Source: Polytrichum commune
Lineage: Eukaryota; Streptophyta; Polytrichopsida; Polytrichales; Polytrichaceae
Length of the DNA: 64,000 bases
Reading direction: 5' to 3'
NCBI GenBank assembly: GCA_950295325.1
Contig: OX485803.1
Span: forward strand, 57,427,554 to 57,491,553
Positions 1 to 10,778 of this stretch are shown piece after piece; the first letter of the stretch is position 1, and the number at the start of each line of letters is the position of its first letter. Made by a program: the position numbers and the translations under genes. Under the pieces are notes generated by a model, which did no database searches, had not been told where the DNA came from, and was given only the letters and a program-made list of their open reading frames with translations.

Positions 1-696
1 AACCTAGAGCCCCATCCACTATCTAAAATACATCCCAACCTAAGCTCAAAAAGCACACCATACCCTAGCTCCAAACCCAACCTCCACTTGAAAAACAAAC
101 TATGTCAAAACTACGAAATGACCTTGACCTACCATCTTCACCACAAACCAAACCCTATCACAACCAAATGGAAACCAAGCACAACTACAAAACACATACT
201 CCAAGACAACTCCCATACACACCTAACAACTAAATACAACACCCACCAAAACCACAAACCGTTCCCCAAAAACCACCCCTACCCAAAACTAAATATACAT
301 ATTAAACAAAAAGCCAACCCGAAAAACAAAGCAACCTCAACATACCAACCTCACCTCTCAACAAATGCCAAAGCACACCTACAAAACAAATGCTCAAAAA
401 ATAAACCCTACCCTAGCTTCGAACACCATAACAAAATCAAACACCTATTAAGCCCTCATATAAAATACCAACCCCACCCAAAAAACACAATGGCCTCGGC
501 CTACCGGCCTCGCCACACAAAGAATAACAAATACCACTTCATAAATAATTGGAAACCTAACTCAATAACAAGCCAAAAATCTACAAATAATACGAAACCA
601 CACTTCTCACCCATACAAATAGAAAAAACCATACCCGCTATACCTAACCTATTTTCCACAACCAAATGTACAATCACAATATATCTAAAAACAAAC

Positions 697-792
697 ATGA
701 AAAACCCCAACATAATCCACTTCCACGGATACTACTTCACTAACAAACTAGAATTACTAAAATGCGGAGACATAGAATCCAACCCCGGACCA
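697..792 (+). other. 2A-like ribosome-skipping peptide
   Basis: The peptide ends in the residues GDIESNPGP at 766-792, a full match to the 2A consensus D-[VI]-E-x-N-P-G-P, preceded by a leucine-rich run (KLELLK) as in known 2As. In characterised 2A peptides the ribosome fails to form the last Gly-Pro bond (here between codons 787-789 and 790-792) and goes on translating. The next codon after the Pro is ATG. Placement close to an ATG (697) resembles the N-terminal 2A of L1Tc. The match is seen directly; activity is inferred. Confidence 0.85.
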
Positions 793-1437
793 ATGCCTAA
801 CATCCTACATATGCATCCTGCTACACACAGAAAGAGAGCCAAGATATACTTCATTCCAAACACTATCAAACTACAACCTGAATACCAACACATAGCAAAT
901 ACATTTGCTCACATACTAAGGAATACACACCCTCTACACCATCAAGCAATAATTACCCACCCACATCTACACCAATACATCCAAACACAAAGGCAATCAC
1001 CACCAACCCATTTGCTATATGCTATAGTCATCACCATCCACCCCTCAATAGACACATGCAATAGCATACTAGCCCACCCCCAAAACTACCACTTTAACGA
1101 CATATGGACCAACACACTAATTATTAGACTAGCTAACCTCACCAACCCCCCCGAAAGACACATACTGACACCGCACCCCTACACAATATTCATAGAAAAC
1201 AATCAACATATAATACTCCCCCAAAACTCAATACACACCAAAATATACGATTTCATCCACAACCAAGCCACCACACCCACACCAAGCACCCTCAAGAAAG
1301 AATTCCCCTTCCTTCCAAACCAGTTAATAACCGAAACACTTAGATGTTTAGAAAATATAAGCGAATACTCACACCCACCCCCACTCCTGGCCGCTCCCAC
1401 GCCAATCACAAGAATGAACTCTAACACCGAGCACGAA

Positions 1438-2210
1438 ACAAGCATAATAACTTGGAATGCGTCATCGCTCAACACATCACTACCAAACTTACAAGACTTA
1501 ATCAACAACTCTCTAAATAACACAGCAATCATTCATATCCAAGAAACCAAACTCACTGCAAACAAATCTACTAAATATATACAAAACTTATTTCCGGAAT
1601 TCAAACTCACTTTCAACAACACACACGCACTCACGAGGTGCATCCAACAAAGAATGCCCTATACCCCCGGAAGAGGCGGCCTACTCACACTTATCCATCA
1701 CAAATATGCATTCCCAGGAAATGTCACCAAAATTCCCACACCAGCAAACATCTCCCCGTACCTACAAGTAATAAAAATAAACAACCATCCACTAACACCT
1801 TGGCTAATTATACACATGTATATGCCTATGCACCTAGAAGACACATGTCTTATCCCACACCTTAAGAATGAAATCACTAAACAAATCACTACACACCCCA
1901 ATCACATATACACACTGTGCGGTGACTTTAACAGAGATATTGCACTTAGAGGTAGACAAAATAACAACACTACTACCCCCCCACAAGAAGAGGACTTCCA
2001 ATGGAAAAATTTTACCACATCTCTCGACTTAGAATATATCACTACCAACACTAGTATCTCCAGACAAGGTGGCTACAACTACACATCCACAAGCCTAATA
2101 GATGGTTTCTACATTCACTCCCTTGACAACAGCAAATTTACCTCCACTACAAACACAAACATGAATCTAAATTCAGATCACTATCCAGTCACATTACACA
2201 TCCCACACAA
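1438..2210 (+). other. APE-type endonuclease domain of the LINE
   Basis: Exonuclease-endonuclease-phosphatase fold motifs occur in order: TWNASSL (catalytic Asn region), HIQETKL (catalytic Glu), GDFNRDI (Asp/Asn pair) and SDHYPVTL (terminal Asp-His). In this family the domain nicks target DNA to prime reverse transcription. All the key residues are present, so this domain itself looks intact. Confidence 0.9.
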
Positions 2211-3059
2211 CACACTTATAGCTAGACCTCCGCCCTCTACACACACCACACCAACTAGGATACTGAACCCGATACCACCGGAAAACCTAGAAAACTTTAA
2301 CATAACATTCTTCGAAGAAAATTCCACCCAACTTAAAGAACTTACCACACTATTAGAAGACCACCAACACTTAACACCTGATCAATGGCAAAATGCCTGC
2401 ACATCATTGGAATACATTATAAACAAAATCTCAAAAACAATTGAAAAAACCTGCAAAGCAGACCCTCTACCCAACCTCACAAACAGAACATCACAACAAG
2501 GTGGTTTTTTACCACGCAAACTAGCTAGAGAATGGAAAAGACACCTCAACACATATCACCTCATCAGGAAAACCATTTACATTGTACAAAATGACCCAAG
2601 CTGGCAAGTACACCCCATCCTAAACGATATCCGAAACCACCAACACGTCAACATTCCGCACCCACCTACTACAACAACATCTCATGTCGAATGGATTGAC
2701 ACCATAGCAATTATCGCAAAAACGGCAAATAAAGAAGCTAGAAAAATTACCACAAAATACACCAGAGACTGCATCCTAAAAGCCGTATCAAAATACCGTC
2801 AAATGTATGAAAAAAGCCCCAAGAAAATAAATCGGAAAGTCTTCAAGAACACTGAAACCTCACCTCTTGACTCCATCATTGATAGACAAAACAACATATT
2901 AACCAACCCTGAAGACATTGCTTTAGAGATTTACGCACAACAATCCATCAGTAACCGCCCAACAGTCCCCACATGTCACCATCAAAATACACATCTAATT
3001 CACTGTACATGTGGAGTAAGGCAATACCCTTGGCACGACTTAGATGGGTACACAATCGA

Positions 3060-4200
3060 CATACGAGGAGAACCCCAAATCCCCTTGCACACATACTTTG
3101 ATCAAGAAACATACGACTTCTGTCTTAAAAACCTAAGTAATAATAAAGTCCCAGGCCCAGACAAAATTTCCAACTCAATTCTAAAAAATATGCCTCCACG
3201 CTTTCACAAAATATTGTTTCTATTCTTTAAACACTGCTATAAACAAAAACAAATCCCAGCATCATGGAAAACTAGTCTAACAGTTTTACTATATAAAAAA
3301 GGTAACCCATCACAACTAACAATCACAGACCTATTGCACTAGCTAACACTATATATAAACTATACACAAGCACATTAACCTCTATCCTATCAGCATACGG
3401 AGAAAAATACCAAATACTACACGATAGTCAAGAAGGATTCAGAGCAGAAAGAAGCACCTCCAGACAAATCCAAATACTAATTGCAGCGCTTGAAGACGTC
3501 AGACTCACAAACCAAGATATATACATTCTTTACATTGACTTCAAAAACGCCTTTGGCTCCATTGACCACGCCAGACTATTAGCCATAATGAAAGACCTGG
3601 GTTATCCCAATGACTCCATAAACCTCATAGGAAACATATACTCACAATCATCAACCATATTTACCGGAGAACACTTCGGAAAAACTCTACCAATCCACAT
3701 CCAAAGAGGTACAATACAAGGCGATACCCTTAGCCCATATCTATTTATCATATTCTTGGAACCCCTAATTAGATGGCTGCAACAAGAAAATAATGGATAT
3801 ACCTTCGGTACGTCCAGAGTGAAAATCTCATCAGCAGCATATGCAGATGATCTTGCAGCAATCGCCAACAAACTAGAAGCATTACAAACACAATTAAACA
3901 AACTAGACAAATTCTGTGAATGGGCAGGAATGGACCTAGGTATACCAAAATGTGCAGTGACTGGATGTCCAAACATATCTAAACTTAACCCCACAACCTT
4001 CAAAGCCCTAATCCAATCCACTAACATAAATTATAGAAACCAACCTATACCAGTCCTAAACCAACATGAACCCTATACATACTTAGGAATAAATCTTGCA
4101 CCATCACTCAAATGGAAAACACAAATAAATACCACCACAGCTAAAGTAATCAAACAATGTCAAGCCCTCGTAGCTTGCCCAGCTACTATGAAACAAAAAA
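3060..4200 (+). other. Reverse transcriptase domain of the LINE
   Basis: Seen in order: VPGPDKISNSIL (finger/palm entry), a frameshift near 3,310-3,326, RPIALANTIYK, EGFRAERST, DFKNAFGSIDH, GTIQGDTLSPYLF, then YADD at 3,840-3,851 (the catalytic Asp pair) and TYLGINL. These are the conserved blocks of non-LTR retrotransposon RTs. The catalytic residues are retained; only the reading frame is damaged. Confidence 0.93.
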
Positions 4201-6344
4201 TCAACATGGCAGACACAGTCATACGTGCTGGAATAACATATAGTTTTTATGCAGTACCATACTCCATACCAGCCATAAAAAAAACTAGACAAAAAAATCA
4301 TCGCACTCCATAAAATAATATGTGGAATACCTAAATGCACATCTAATATTGCCACGCAACTCCCCCACAACCTATTTGGAATTGAAGCATTTTCATTACA
4401 AAATGCCTATCTAAGGTGCATTGGAGAACAATTACAAAATGCCCTCAATGACAAAGGCAGAATTGGGAGAATATATACCGGTCTAGTACAATTCATACTC
4501 GCCACACATGGGGGCTCTCAAGAAATCACTTGCATTAAATACCACCACTGTGTTAGATCACCCATCACTAGAACACTGTTTCTGCTAAAACATAAAGCCG
4601 GAGTCCATTTAAAAAGCACAATAAATAACTTTCTACTAACCCCATCCTCACTTGAAACAGCATGGATGCAAGAAGCACAAATGCTACATGGCCTAAACCC
4701 CAACACCTCACTTAAACTACTACACAAATTACTTATACATAACATAACCACACTAGACCAAATTACCTTGCCTAATGGTACCACTCTGATGAACAAGGAC
4801 GAATTCAAAATCTACCACTCCACTCCTTCTAAACTTATCCAAAGCGCACTTAACATAGCTAATGAACTATTCTGCCACCCCCCCTGCAATCAATGCCCCC
4901 TACCCTGCCAACAACACCACCCACCAAGATCCCTCAAAAACAAATATATAATAAGAAATCACAACATCCTACCTCACACACCGACCGCCCCCGTACACCC
5001 CCTCATCCCCCATCTACCTCCTCCCCCCAACAACATGCTTAAAGACCCCCGACAATTCCCCATACACAAAATACTCGATCACAAACAAAAACAATCTAAC
5101 GACCACAATGGAATAAAAAGAACAGTTACGTCATATATGTGTCAATGGACCACAACAAATAACAACACATATAATAAATGGCGAACCCAAAGGGACCTAT
5201 ACCCCTACTGTGAAGCCAACATATGCAACCACAACACAAACCTGCTTAACCAATATTACACAGAAAGACAACACAATCATTTTTCAAACATCATTAACGC
5301 TTACTTCAGCACGGAACAACACCGAGATACAAGATACGTCACACCATCCACAATAATTCCGCTAGCACATATCTCTATTAGTGAATGCAACCCAGAAAAC
5401 GACATTGAAACAAATTCTGATACTATCCAAACACAATTCGATGTCGCCCACATATACGAAGACAATGGAAGGCATCTCATCACCATCCCGAAAGCTAGAC
5501 TAACATGGCTATGGAAACAATACCAATTGGCAAAAAATACCACACATGGTCTAGAACCACCTACCCAATCATTCGAAACTGAAATTGTCTGGCTATACCA
5601 AAGATACAAATACCGTATCCCAAAGAACGATCCACTCAAAAGAGCCCAATATACAATACCAACTCAAATACTGGATCTACTAATTACAACATTCAATATT
5701 ACCCACTCATACTTTTCATCCCCAGTTACATGTCCTACACAATTCACCCAATTCTACTCACCATTTTCACGAGACATAATATTTGGATCCTTAGGAAAAG
5801 TGTTTGACTATAAATGGCAAGGAATTGGATACGCACATCCGCACATCCGCACAACTCAACAGACCTACAACAAACCATACACTGGGCACGCATGGCGGCC
5901 CAAAATGACCCTTACACAATCACTATAATTATATCCCCAGACACTGACTGGTACCAAAACTGGAACCCACACACAGGCCCATTCCCAGACACACATGTCA
6001 TTGCCCATTTTGCTGCTGACACAATCACATACGAAGAACCAACAATACCCCCCGAACTCAATACTACAAGGAAAGAACCATCTACCATGCAAATATTCTG
6101 TATCCATCACCAAAATAATAACATAGGTACCTACGAATAAATGAAGCTAATACACGACACAGCAAATAACCTCCAAATATTACAAAGCCACACTCAAATT
6201 GCACCACCCACCCCTCCGAACATCACCGTTAACCCTAGTAAAAAATGGGCTCAATCAAACTACCCAAACACACCCCTATACAATAAAAACCCCACCCCAC
6301 AACTCCCAAACTACCAAACCAACTTACCACTAAAATTCCACCCC

Positions 6345-6790
6345 CAATTCAGCTACTACACAGATGGATCCTTTATAAAACCCAAAGAAATTGCCCCTGG
6401 AGTATGGAGAAGAGAAAGAGCTGGATATGGTATCTATAGCCCCAAAGGCTTCAATATCGCCAAAAGACTCCATGGGCATCAAAACATACTACGTGCAGAA
6501 ATGATGGCTATACACAAAACACTAAGAATCATCAATACACAATTCCCTAATGAACCCGCATTTATATTCACAGACAGTCTAAACATACTATATCTACTCA
6601 ACACACAAATTAAACACCCCACTCTCCATAATAGTCACCCAGACCAAACCACACTCAACTCCATGGTAAAAATCCTCCAAGACCGTACACAGCCTATCAC
6701 ACTATACAAAGTCCGAGCACACGTCAACATTGACGGTAATGAAAAAGCGGATAAACTAGCAAAAGACGGGTTAGAATTAGAACACAGAAT
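6345..6790 (+). other. RNase H domain of the LINE
   Basis: RNase HI motifs are visible: YYTDGSF (first Asp), RAEMMAI (Glu), FIFTDSL (second Asp) and HVNIDGNEKADKLAK (last His/Asp block). In LINEs of the I, R1, Tad and Dualen groups this domain removes RNA from the RNA:cDNA hybrid. It lies downstream of the in-frame stop at 6,138-6,140. Confidence 0.92.
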
Positions 6791-7139
6791 CGCCATACAC
6801 CCATACGAACATGCCCACGCCACCCCATACTATTATCAAAAGGACGTCTGGGCCTCAATGGAAGAAGTCCCAGACAAAGGTCCAGTAAGATTCTTAGAAA
6901 AACAAATTAAAAAATATGACAGGGAAACCAATATAGCAGTCATGGCCACACAAACCCCCAACACGTGTAAATGGACAGAAAATATAGACATTGACAAAGA
7001 ACTGTCCAACGAATTCTGGACAAATCCCTTAATCACAGACAAACAAAAATCGTGCCTTATTAAATTCCGTACAGGAACATACATGGGTAATGCTAGAAAA
7101 CAAATGTTTTTCGGTCACCAGAGGTACCCCTCTATCACG

Positions 7140-7770
7140 TGTCCCATATGCAATTCAAACGAACCAGACACTTGGCTACATGTACTACTGAAATGTAACC
7201 AACAACATATACACTCACTACGAATTAAAAGACATAACAAAGCAGTTGGAGAAATTAGGAAGCTCCTAATCTCGTCCGAAAAATCCCGATGTTTTACCCT
7301 CATGAATGCCGGTACCTTCAATAATAATCCCCAAGAAAATATTGTCCCCAATTGGCTACTCCCCTGCGCATGTAACACACAAAGATGTCATTGCAATGCA
7401 AGGTTTCGCCCTGACATACTATGCGTCAAAGGATTACCATATCAAAAGGACCCTCCCATCGACGTTGACCCTAACCTCACCATACAATTTATTGAATTCA
7501 CATATTGTAACGACAGGTTTTCCCCAGAAACTATTGAAGCAAAAAACAACAAATACAAACCACTGATTGACAGTATCGCTTCCAGAGGATGGAAAATCGA
7601 ACCACTTATTGTCCTCACAGCTGGGGCCCGAGCTACGGCCCACATCCCATCCATAAAAATACTAGAAGAAAATCTCAAAATACCCATGGTTACCATCAAA
7701 AATACCTTTAAAAACATTAATACTATTGCAATACAATATGCCATGTCCATCCTCCTACATAAGAGGAGAC
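7140..7770 (+). other. Zinc motif plus restriction-like endonuclease (RLE) domain of the LINE
   Basis: A C-x2-C-x9-H-x4-C motif at 7,140-7,196 is followed by RFRPDILCV at about 7,400, then FIEFTYCNDR, then AKNNKY. The arrangement zinc knuckle - R/K-PD - acidic-x-T - K-x-x-K-Y is that of the PD-(D/E)xK endonuclease of R2-type LINEs. The segment from the acidic motif to the C terminus is strongly conserved with the truncated copy at 44,104-44,671 (for example IQFIEFTYCNDRFS is identical in both), which supports a real functional domain. The PD-to-acidic spacing (about 26 residues) is longer than in R2, so the catalytic assignment is an inference. Confidence 0.72.
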
Positions 7771-7869
7771 TTGAAAACCACCAACCGCTCCCCCAAAACT
7801 TAGACCCTCCATAAAACCCAAAAACTTGTATAATATCTTATATAATACCTAGTATCTACTTACAGCTCA

Positions 7870-8040
7870 GAATGAGGGACGGGTGCCGGTTGGTTGGTAC
7901 AAATTTCATGCCTTTTATTCACTTGCGCACCAAGTCATGTGTTACATTTTAGACGATCATACGGACTCAACGGGAATCGAACCCGGAACGTCTTAACTCA
8001 AACATCCTCCCACAACCAACCGAGGAATCATGACTTGGCG
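7870..8040 (-). repeat. tRNA-derived SINE-like sequence inside the LINE 3' UTR, antisense
   Basis: On the minus strand a Pol III B box (GGTTCGATTCC, plus-strand 7,973-7,983) follows an A-box-like CCTCGGTTGGTTGTGGGA about 45 bases upstream, the spacing of a tRNA-derived SINE head. The truncated LINE copy 2 lacks this segment while sharing the flanking 3' UTR, so it looks like an insertion. A 10-bp inverted repeat, CCAAGTCATG (7,930-7,939) and CATGACTTGG (8,029-8,038), brackets the tRNA-like part. No clear target-site duplication was found. Confidence 0.6.
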
Positions 8041-8089
8041 TTCACTCTCATTACAAAAACACTAATTATCCTTAAAAGGCATGCACCTT

Positions 8090-8289
8090 CGTGGGCCATA
8101 ATCGGCCCATGTTATTTGTTTCTCGGTTACTGTTTCTCGGTTACTATAGTGTCCATCCTCGAAAGAGGAGAGTAGTTCTGTCCCAGCTTCCCCATGTCCT
8201 GTGGGCATCGGGTTGTTGGCATTACGAACGGACACTCTATTCACGCCGGCCCCTAAAAGGGACCGGAGTTTCTATCTATCTATCTAGAT
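8090..8289 (+). other. Conserved LINE 3' UTR with terminal hairpin and (TCTA)n tail
   Basis: This segment aligns with the reverse complement of 44,104-44,300, including ACGAACGGACACTCTATTCAC versus ACGAACAAACACTTTATTCAC. A stem-loop at 8,246-8,266 (CCGGCCCCT, loop AAA, AGGGACCGG) precedes GAGTTTC and the tail at 8,270-8,288. In LINEs the 3' end is the site recognised by the RT for target-primed reverse transcription. Confidence 0.8.
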
Positions 8290-8933
8290 ATGGGCTCAAT
8301 AAGGTTAGTACCAAGTGGTATTTGCATCAACTCAAGTCTTTTCCTTACTAGTTCTTTCACATGGTTATGGAGGAGAGGGGTGTTGGGTAGTTGAAATTCA
8401 ATAGCAACATGGAAGTCCAAAGAGAGACATGTATTGGGATCGATTGGGATATCATATGGAATTTGTGTTAGGTTGAGGTGTTGTCCAAGGACACCATCCT
8501 CCCTCTTACCTGGGTAATAGATTTGGGGTATCCTTGGGAAGGATATTGTGACCCCCTCCATCTCTTCCGCTTCCTTCCTTGGTACACCCCTAAGTACCCT
8601 ATCTTCAATGGATTCACCATCAAAGAGCTCTTCCAACCCCTCTTCCATAGCCAATTTCTCCATGTTAGTGAAACCATACCAAAAAATTTGACGGAACCTT
8701 CGTTCCGGGAAAATGGAATTTACCTGTGTGGCTTGTGGGCGTCGTTGTGGGGTTTGGTGTAGAGACTTGTTCGGTGTTGTCTTCTCCCGGGTCCTCTTGG
8801 TGCCTATTTCCTTCGAAGTTTGATTCTCCTTTGTCTTCTCCGCTAAGAGCCGCATGAGGTTTTGTGTGGGTGAGTCTACCTCCATGTTGTCATCATCACC
8901 AAAAACGGTTCGGAATGTGGAGGGTGATGCCAT
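8280..8933 (-). CDS. Hypothetical 217-aa ORF, interrupted by the LINE tail
   Basis: An ATG-initiated minus-strand ORF starts at 8,933 and runs into the (TCTA)n tail of the LINE, where its last codons and stop lie, so the native C terminus has probably been lost to the insertion. The N-terminal third is charged and low in complexity (KRTREKTTPNKS); the C-terminal part is more ordered, with many Pro and Ile/Leu residues. I see no zinc knuckle, RT motif or other known domain. A CAG/AGC-rich leader and a 61-bp tandem array lie upstream, which would fit ORF1/gag of another retroelement with a monomer-type promoter, but that is a guess. It could also be a truncated host gene. Confidence 0.4.
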   Translation of the reverse strand: MASPSTFRTVFGDDDNMEVDSPTQNLMRLLAEKTKENQTSKEIGTKRTREKTTPNKSLHQTPQRRPQATQVNSIFPERRFRQIFWYGFTNMEKLAMEEGLEELFDGESIEDRVLRGVPRKEAEEMEGVTISFPRIPQIYYPGKREDGVLGQHLNLTQIPYDIPIDPNTCLSLDFHVAIEFQLPNTPLLHNHVKELVRKRLELMQIPLGTNLIEPISR

Positions 8934-9640
8934 GTTTGAATTGTTGTGTCCGAGTTCTCCTACAACCTTGGTTCTCCTCCAGTAGCTCCTCGCCCGCAGC
9001 TCCCTCTAAATTTCCAGCAGCTCCTTGCCAACGGGTCTCGGTGTTGAAGTGTCTTTTGCAGAACTTGTAGTGTAGCACCTTGTTTAGAAAAACTTCTGGT
9101 TCGAAGCAGTCAGTAGCTTAGCCTGTTCTTCGTCCGCAACAACCCCTGGCAATAATTCCCCAGTAGTAGGCAGCAATTTTTTCTGATCAGCAGTCTTCCT
9201 TTGCGGCAGCAGGTGGCGTCTCCTCTCGGTAACAAGCAACACCAATCAGCTTTCCCCGGGCAGCAATAGTCTTCTCCCTCGGCAGCAGGCGGTGTTTCTC
9301 CCGGGTAGCAGCAGTCAGTTTTTGTTTGTAGTTATCAGTGCCGGTGGGCAGTAGTGGGTGGCGGTAGAATTGTTACTAGTCTGGGTGTTTAGCTAAAACA
9401 CCGGTCGTGGGGTGTTCACAGGGTCCTAATGATCACAGGGTGTTTCAACTTCGATCGTGATGCAGCAACCGAATCCACTTGCCTTCGATATCTAGCTTCG
9501 GTGTATGGCTTCGGTGTGGCAGTAGGAGCCTTAGTTGTCGGTAGATGAGGTTTGGTGCGGCCAGTTCTTTGATGTTCGTGGAGCTCTGCGATTTAATCGC
9601 AGAGTACTCAGAGTGCCCAGATCACAAAGTGCCCAGGTTG
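8934..9640. other. Non-coding leader, CAG/CTC-rich
   Basis: No gene seen. The stretch is rich in GCAGCAG/CAGCAAT and TCCTC motifs, recurring as imperfect short repeats, and leads into the 61-bp tandem array. Confidence 0.5.
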
Positions 9641-10312
9641 ATCGCAGAGTGTCCAGATCGCCGGAAGCGATCTCAAATTGATCACCGATTACTCCTGAAG
9701 TGAACTCAGAGTGCCAGATCACCGGAAGCGATCTCAGATTGATCGCCAATTACTCCTGGAGTGAACTCAGAGTGCCAGATCGCCGAAAGCGATCTCAGAT
9801 TGATTGCCGATTACTCCTGGAGTGAACTCAGAGTGCCAGATCGCCGAAAGCGGTCTCAGATTGATCGCCGATTACTCCTGGGGTGAACTCAGATCGCCGA
9901 TTACTCCTGGAGTGAACTTTAGAGTGCCAGATCGCCAAAAGCGATCTCAGATTGATCGCCGATTACTCCTGGAGTGAACTCAGAGCGCCAGATCGCCGGA
10001 AGCGATCTCAGATTGATCGCCAATTACTCCTGGAGTGAACTCAGAGCGCCATATCGCCGAAAGCGATCCCAGATTGATTGCCGATTACTCCTGGAGTGAA
10101 CTCAGAGTGCCGGATCGCCGAAAGCGGTCTCAAATTGATCGCCGATTACTCCTGGGGTGAACTCAGAGTGCCAGATCGCCGAAAGTGATCTCAGATTGAT
10201 CGCCTATTACTCCTGGAGTGAACTCAGAGTGCTAGATTGCCGAAAGCGATCTCAGATTGATCGCCGATTACTCCTGGGGTGAACTCAGAGTGCCAGATCG
10301 CCGGAGTTTCAC
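9640..10312. repeat. 61-bp tandem repeat array, about 11 copies
   Basis: The unit has a GATCGCCGAAAGCGATC core, itself a near-palindrome with GATC at both ends, followed by TCAGATTGATCGCC, GATTACTCCTGGAGTGAAC and TCAGAGTGCCA. I counted 61 bases for one full unit. Copies differ by a few substitutions, and some units are shortened (around 9,885-9,920). The array is head-to-tail and has no spacers, so it is a minisatellite and not a CRISPR. Confidence 0.9.
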
Positions 10313-10778
10313 GGAGTGTCCGATCTGCTCTCACTATCTTCTTCAGCAGCTACTTTGGTAGTTATTTGGTGTACTCTCTCGGCAGCGACGTACTTCTTCA
10401 GCATTGACTTTGATCGTTGTGGGGTGCTGTGTATTTGTAGAGTGCTCGGTGAGGATGAGCTCGCGTACGCTTCGGCACTTGTAGTTCAAGTATCTGAAGT
10501 GTGGTGGTGGACGGTGTTCATAGGTCCCGAATGAAGAGCGCTCCTGGTGCGAGCCTCCAGCTGCTTTCAGAATTAGGTCACCGCGTTTCCAACTTTTCCA
10601 GGAGCGGCTACATCTTCATTCTTCTTGGGTCCATGTACACTTTCCACTATCACAACATCGCTTCCTCGAACTCCCTAGTGCGTCCGGCACCGAGCTCTCT
10701 CACCGGGCGCAGAGCTTTCACGCTTCGTTCATCGGCCCTCTATCAGATTCTCTTAATTGGACACATATTCTTCTTAAT
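10313..10778. other. No gene recognised
   Basis: Short frames are open here but none resembles a known protein. The base composition resembles the leader at 8.9-9.6 kb, so it may belong to the same element as the tandem array. Confidence 0.4.

Larger units (their letters stand above)
1..7814 (+). pseudogene. LINE polyprotein (2A - APE - RT - RNase H - RLE), disrupted
   Basis: One long polyprotein reads through the element but is broken four times. A one-base shift lies near 3,310-3,326, just before the motif NNHRPIAL. An A8 run at 4,277-4,284 has one A too many for the frame. The tandem octamer CGCACATC at about 5,832-5,851 accompanies a third shift. An in-frame TAA stands at 6,138-6,140. 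Family features continue across each break, so these are decay and not separate genes. The frame is open from base 1; in-frame ATGs occur at 118, 490 and 697. I favour 697 as the functional start because it puts the 2A-like peptide about 31 residues from the N terminus, as in trypanosome L1Tc, but an upstream start cannot be excluded. The stretch between the 2A and the APE domain (about 220 codons) is unrecognised. Confidence 0.88.
1..8289 (+). mobile_element. Large LINE (non-LTR retrotransposon), Dualen/RandI-like, copy 1, 5' end outside window
   Basis: The sense strand is very A/C-rich and poor in G, and one frame is open from base 1, so the 5' end lies beyond the window. Domains in order are: 2A-like peptide, APE-type endonuclease, reverse transcriptase, RNase H, CCHC-like zinc motif and a PD-(D/E)xK-like restriction endonuclease, followed by a 3' UTR, a terminal hairpin and a (TCTA)n tail ending near 8,288. 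APE plus RNase H plus RLE is the published Dualen (RandI) arrangement known from Chlamydomonas. The clade call is inference from domain order, not a tree. Two 5'-truncated relatives lie at 44,104-44,671 and 50,490-50,528, which fixes the 3' end. Because only the 3' flank is visible, no target-site duplication can be identified for this copy. Confidence 0.9.

Noticed and set aside
88-696. Open frame upstream of the 2A as a separate gene
   Set aside because: It is continuous with the LINE polyprotein frame, open from base 1, low in complexity and nearly free of G. Absence of stops is expected from the A/C-rich composition.
9640-10312. CRISPR array
   Set aside because: Units are contiguous without unique spacers, the genome is eukaryotic, and no cas-like gene is present.
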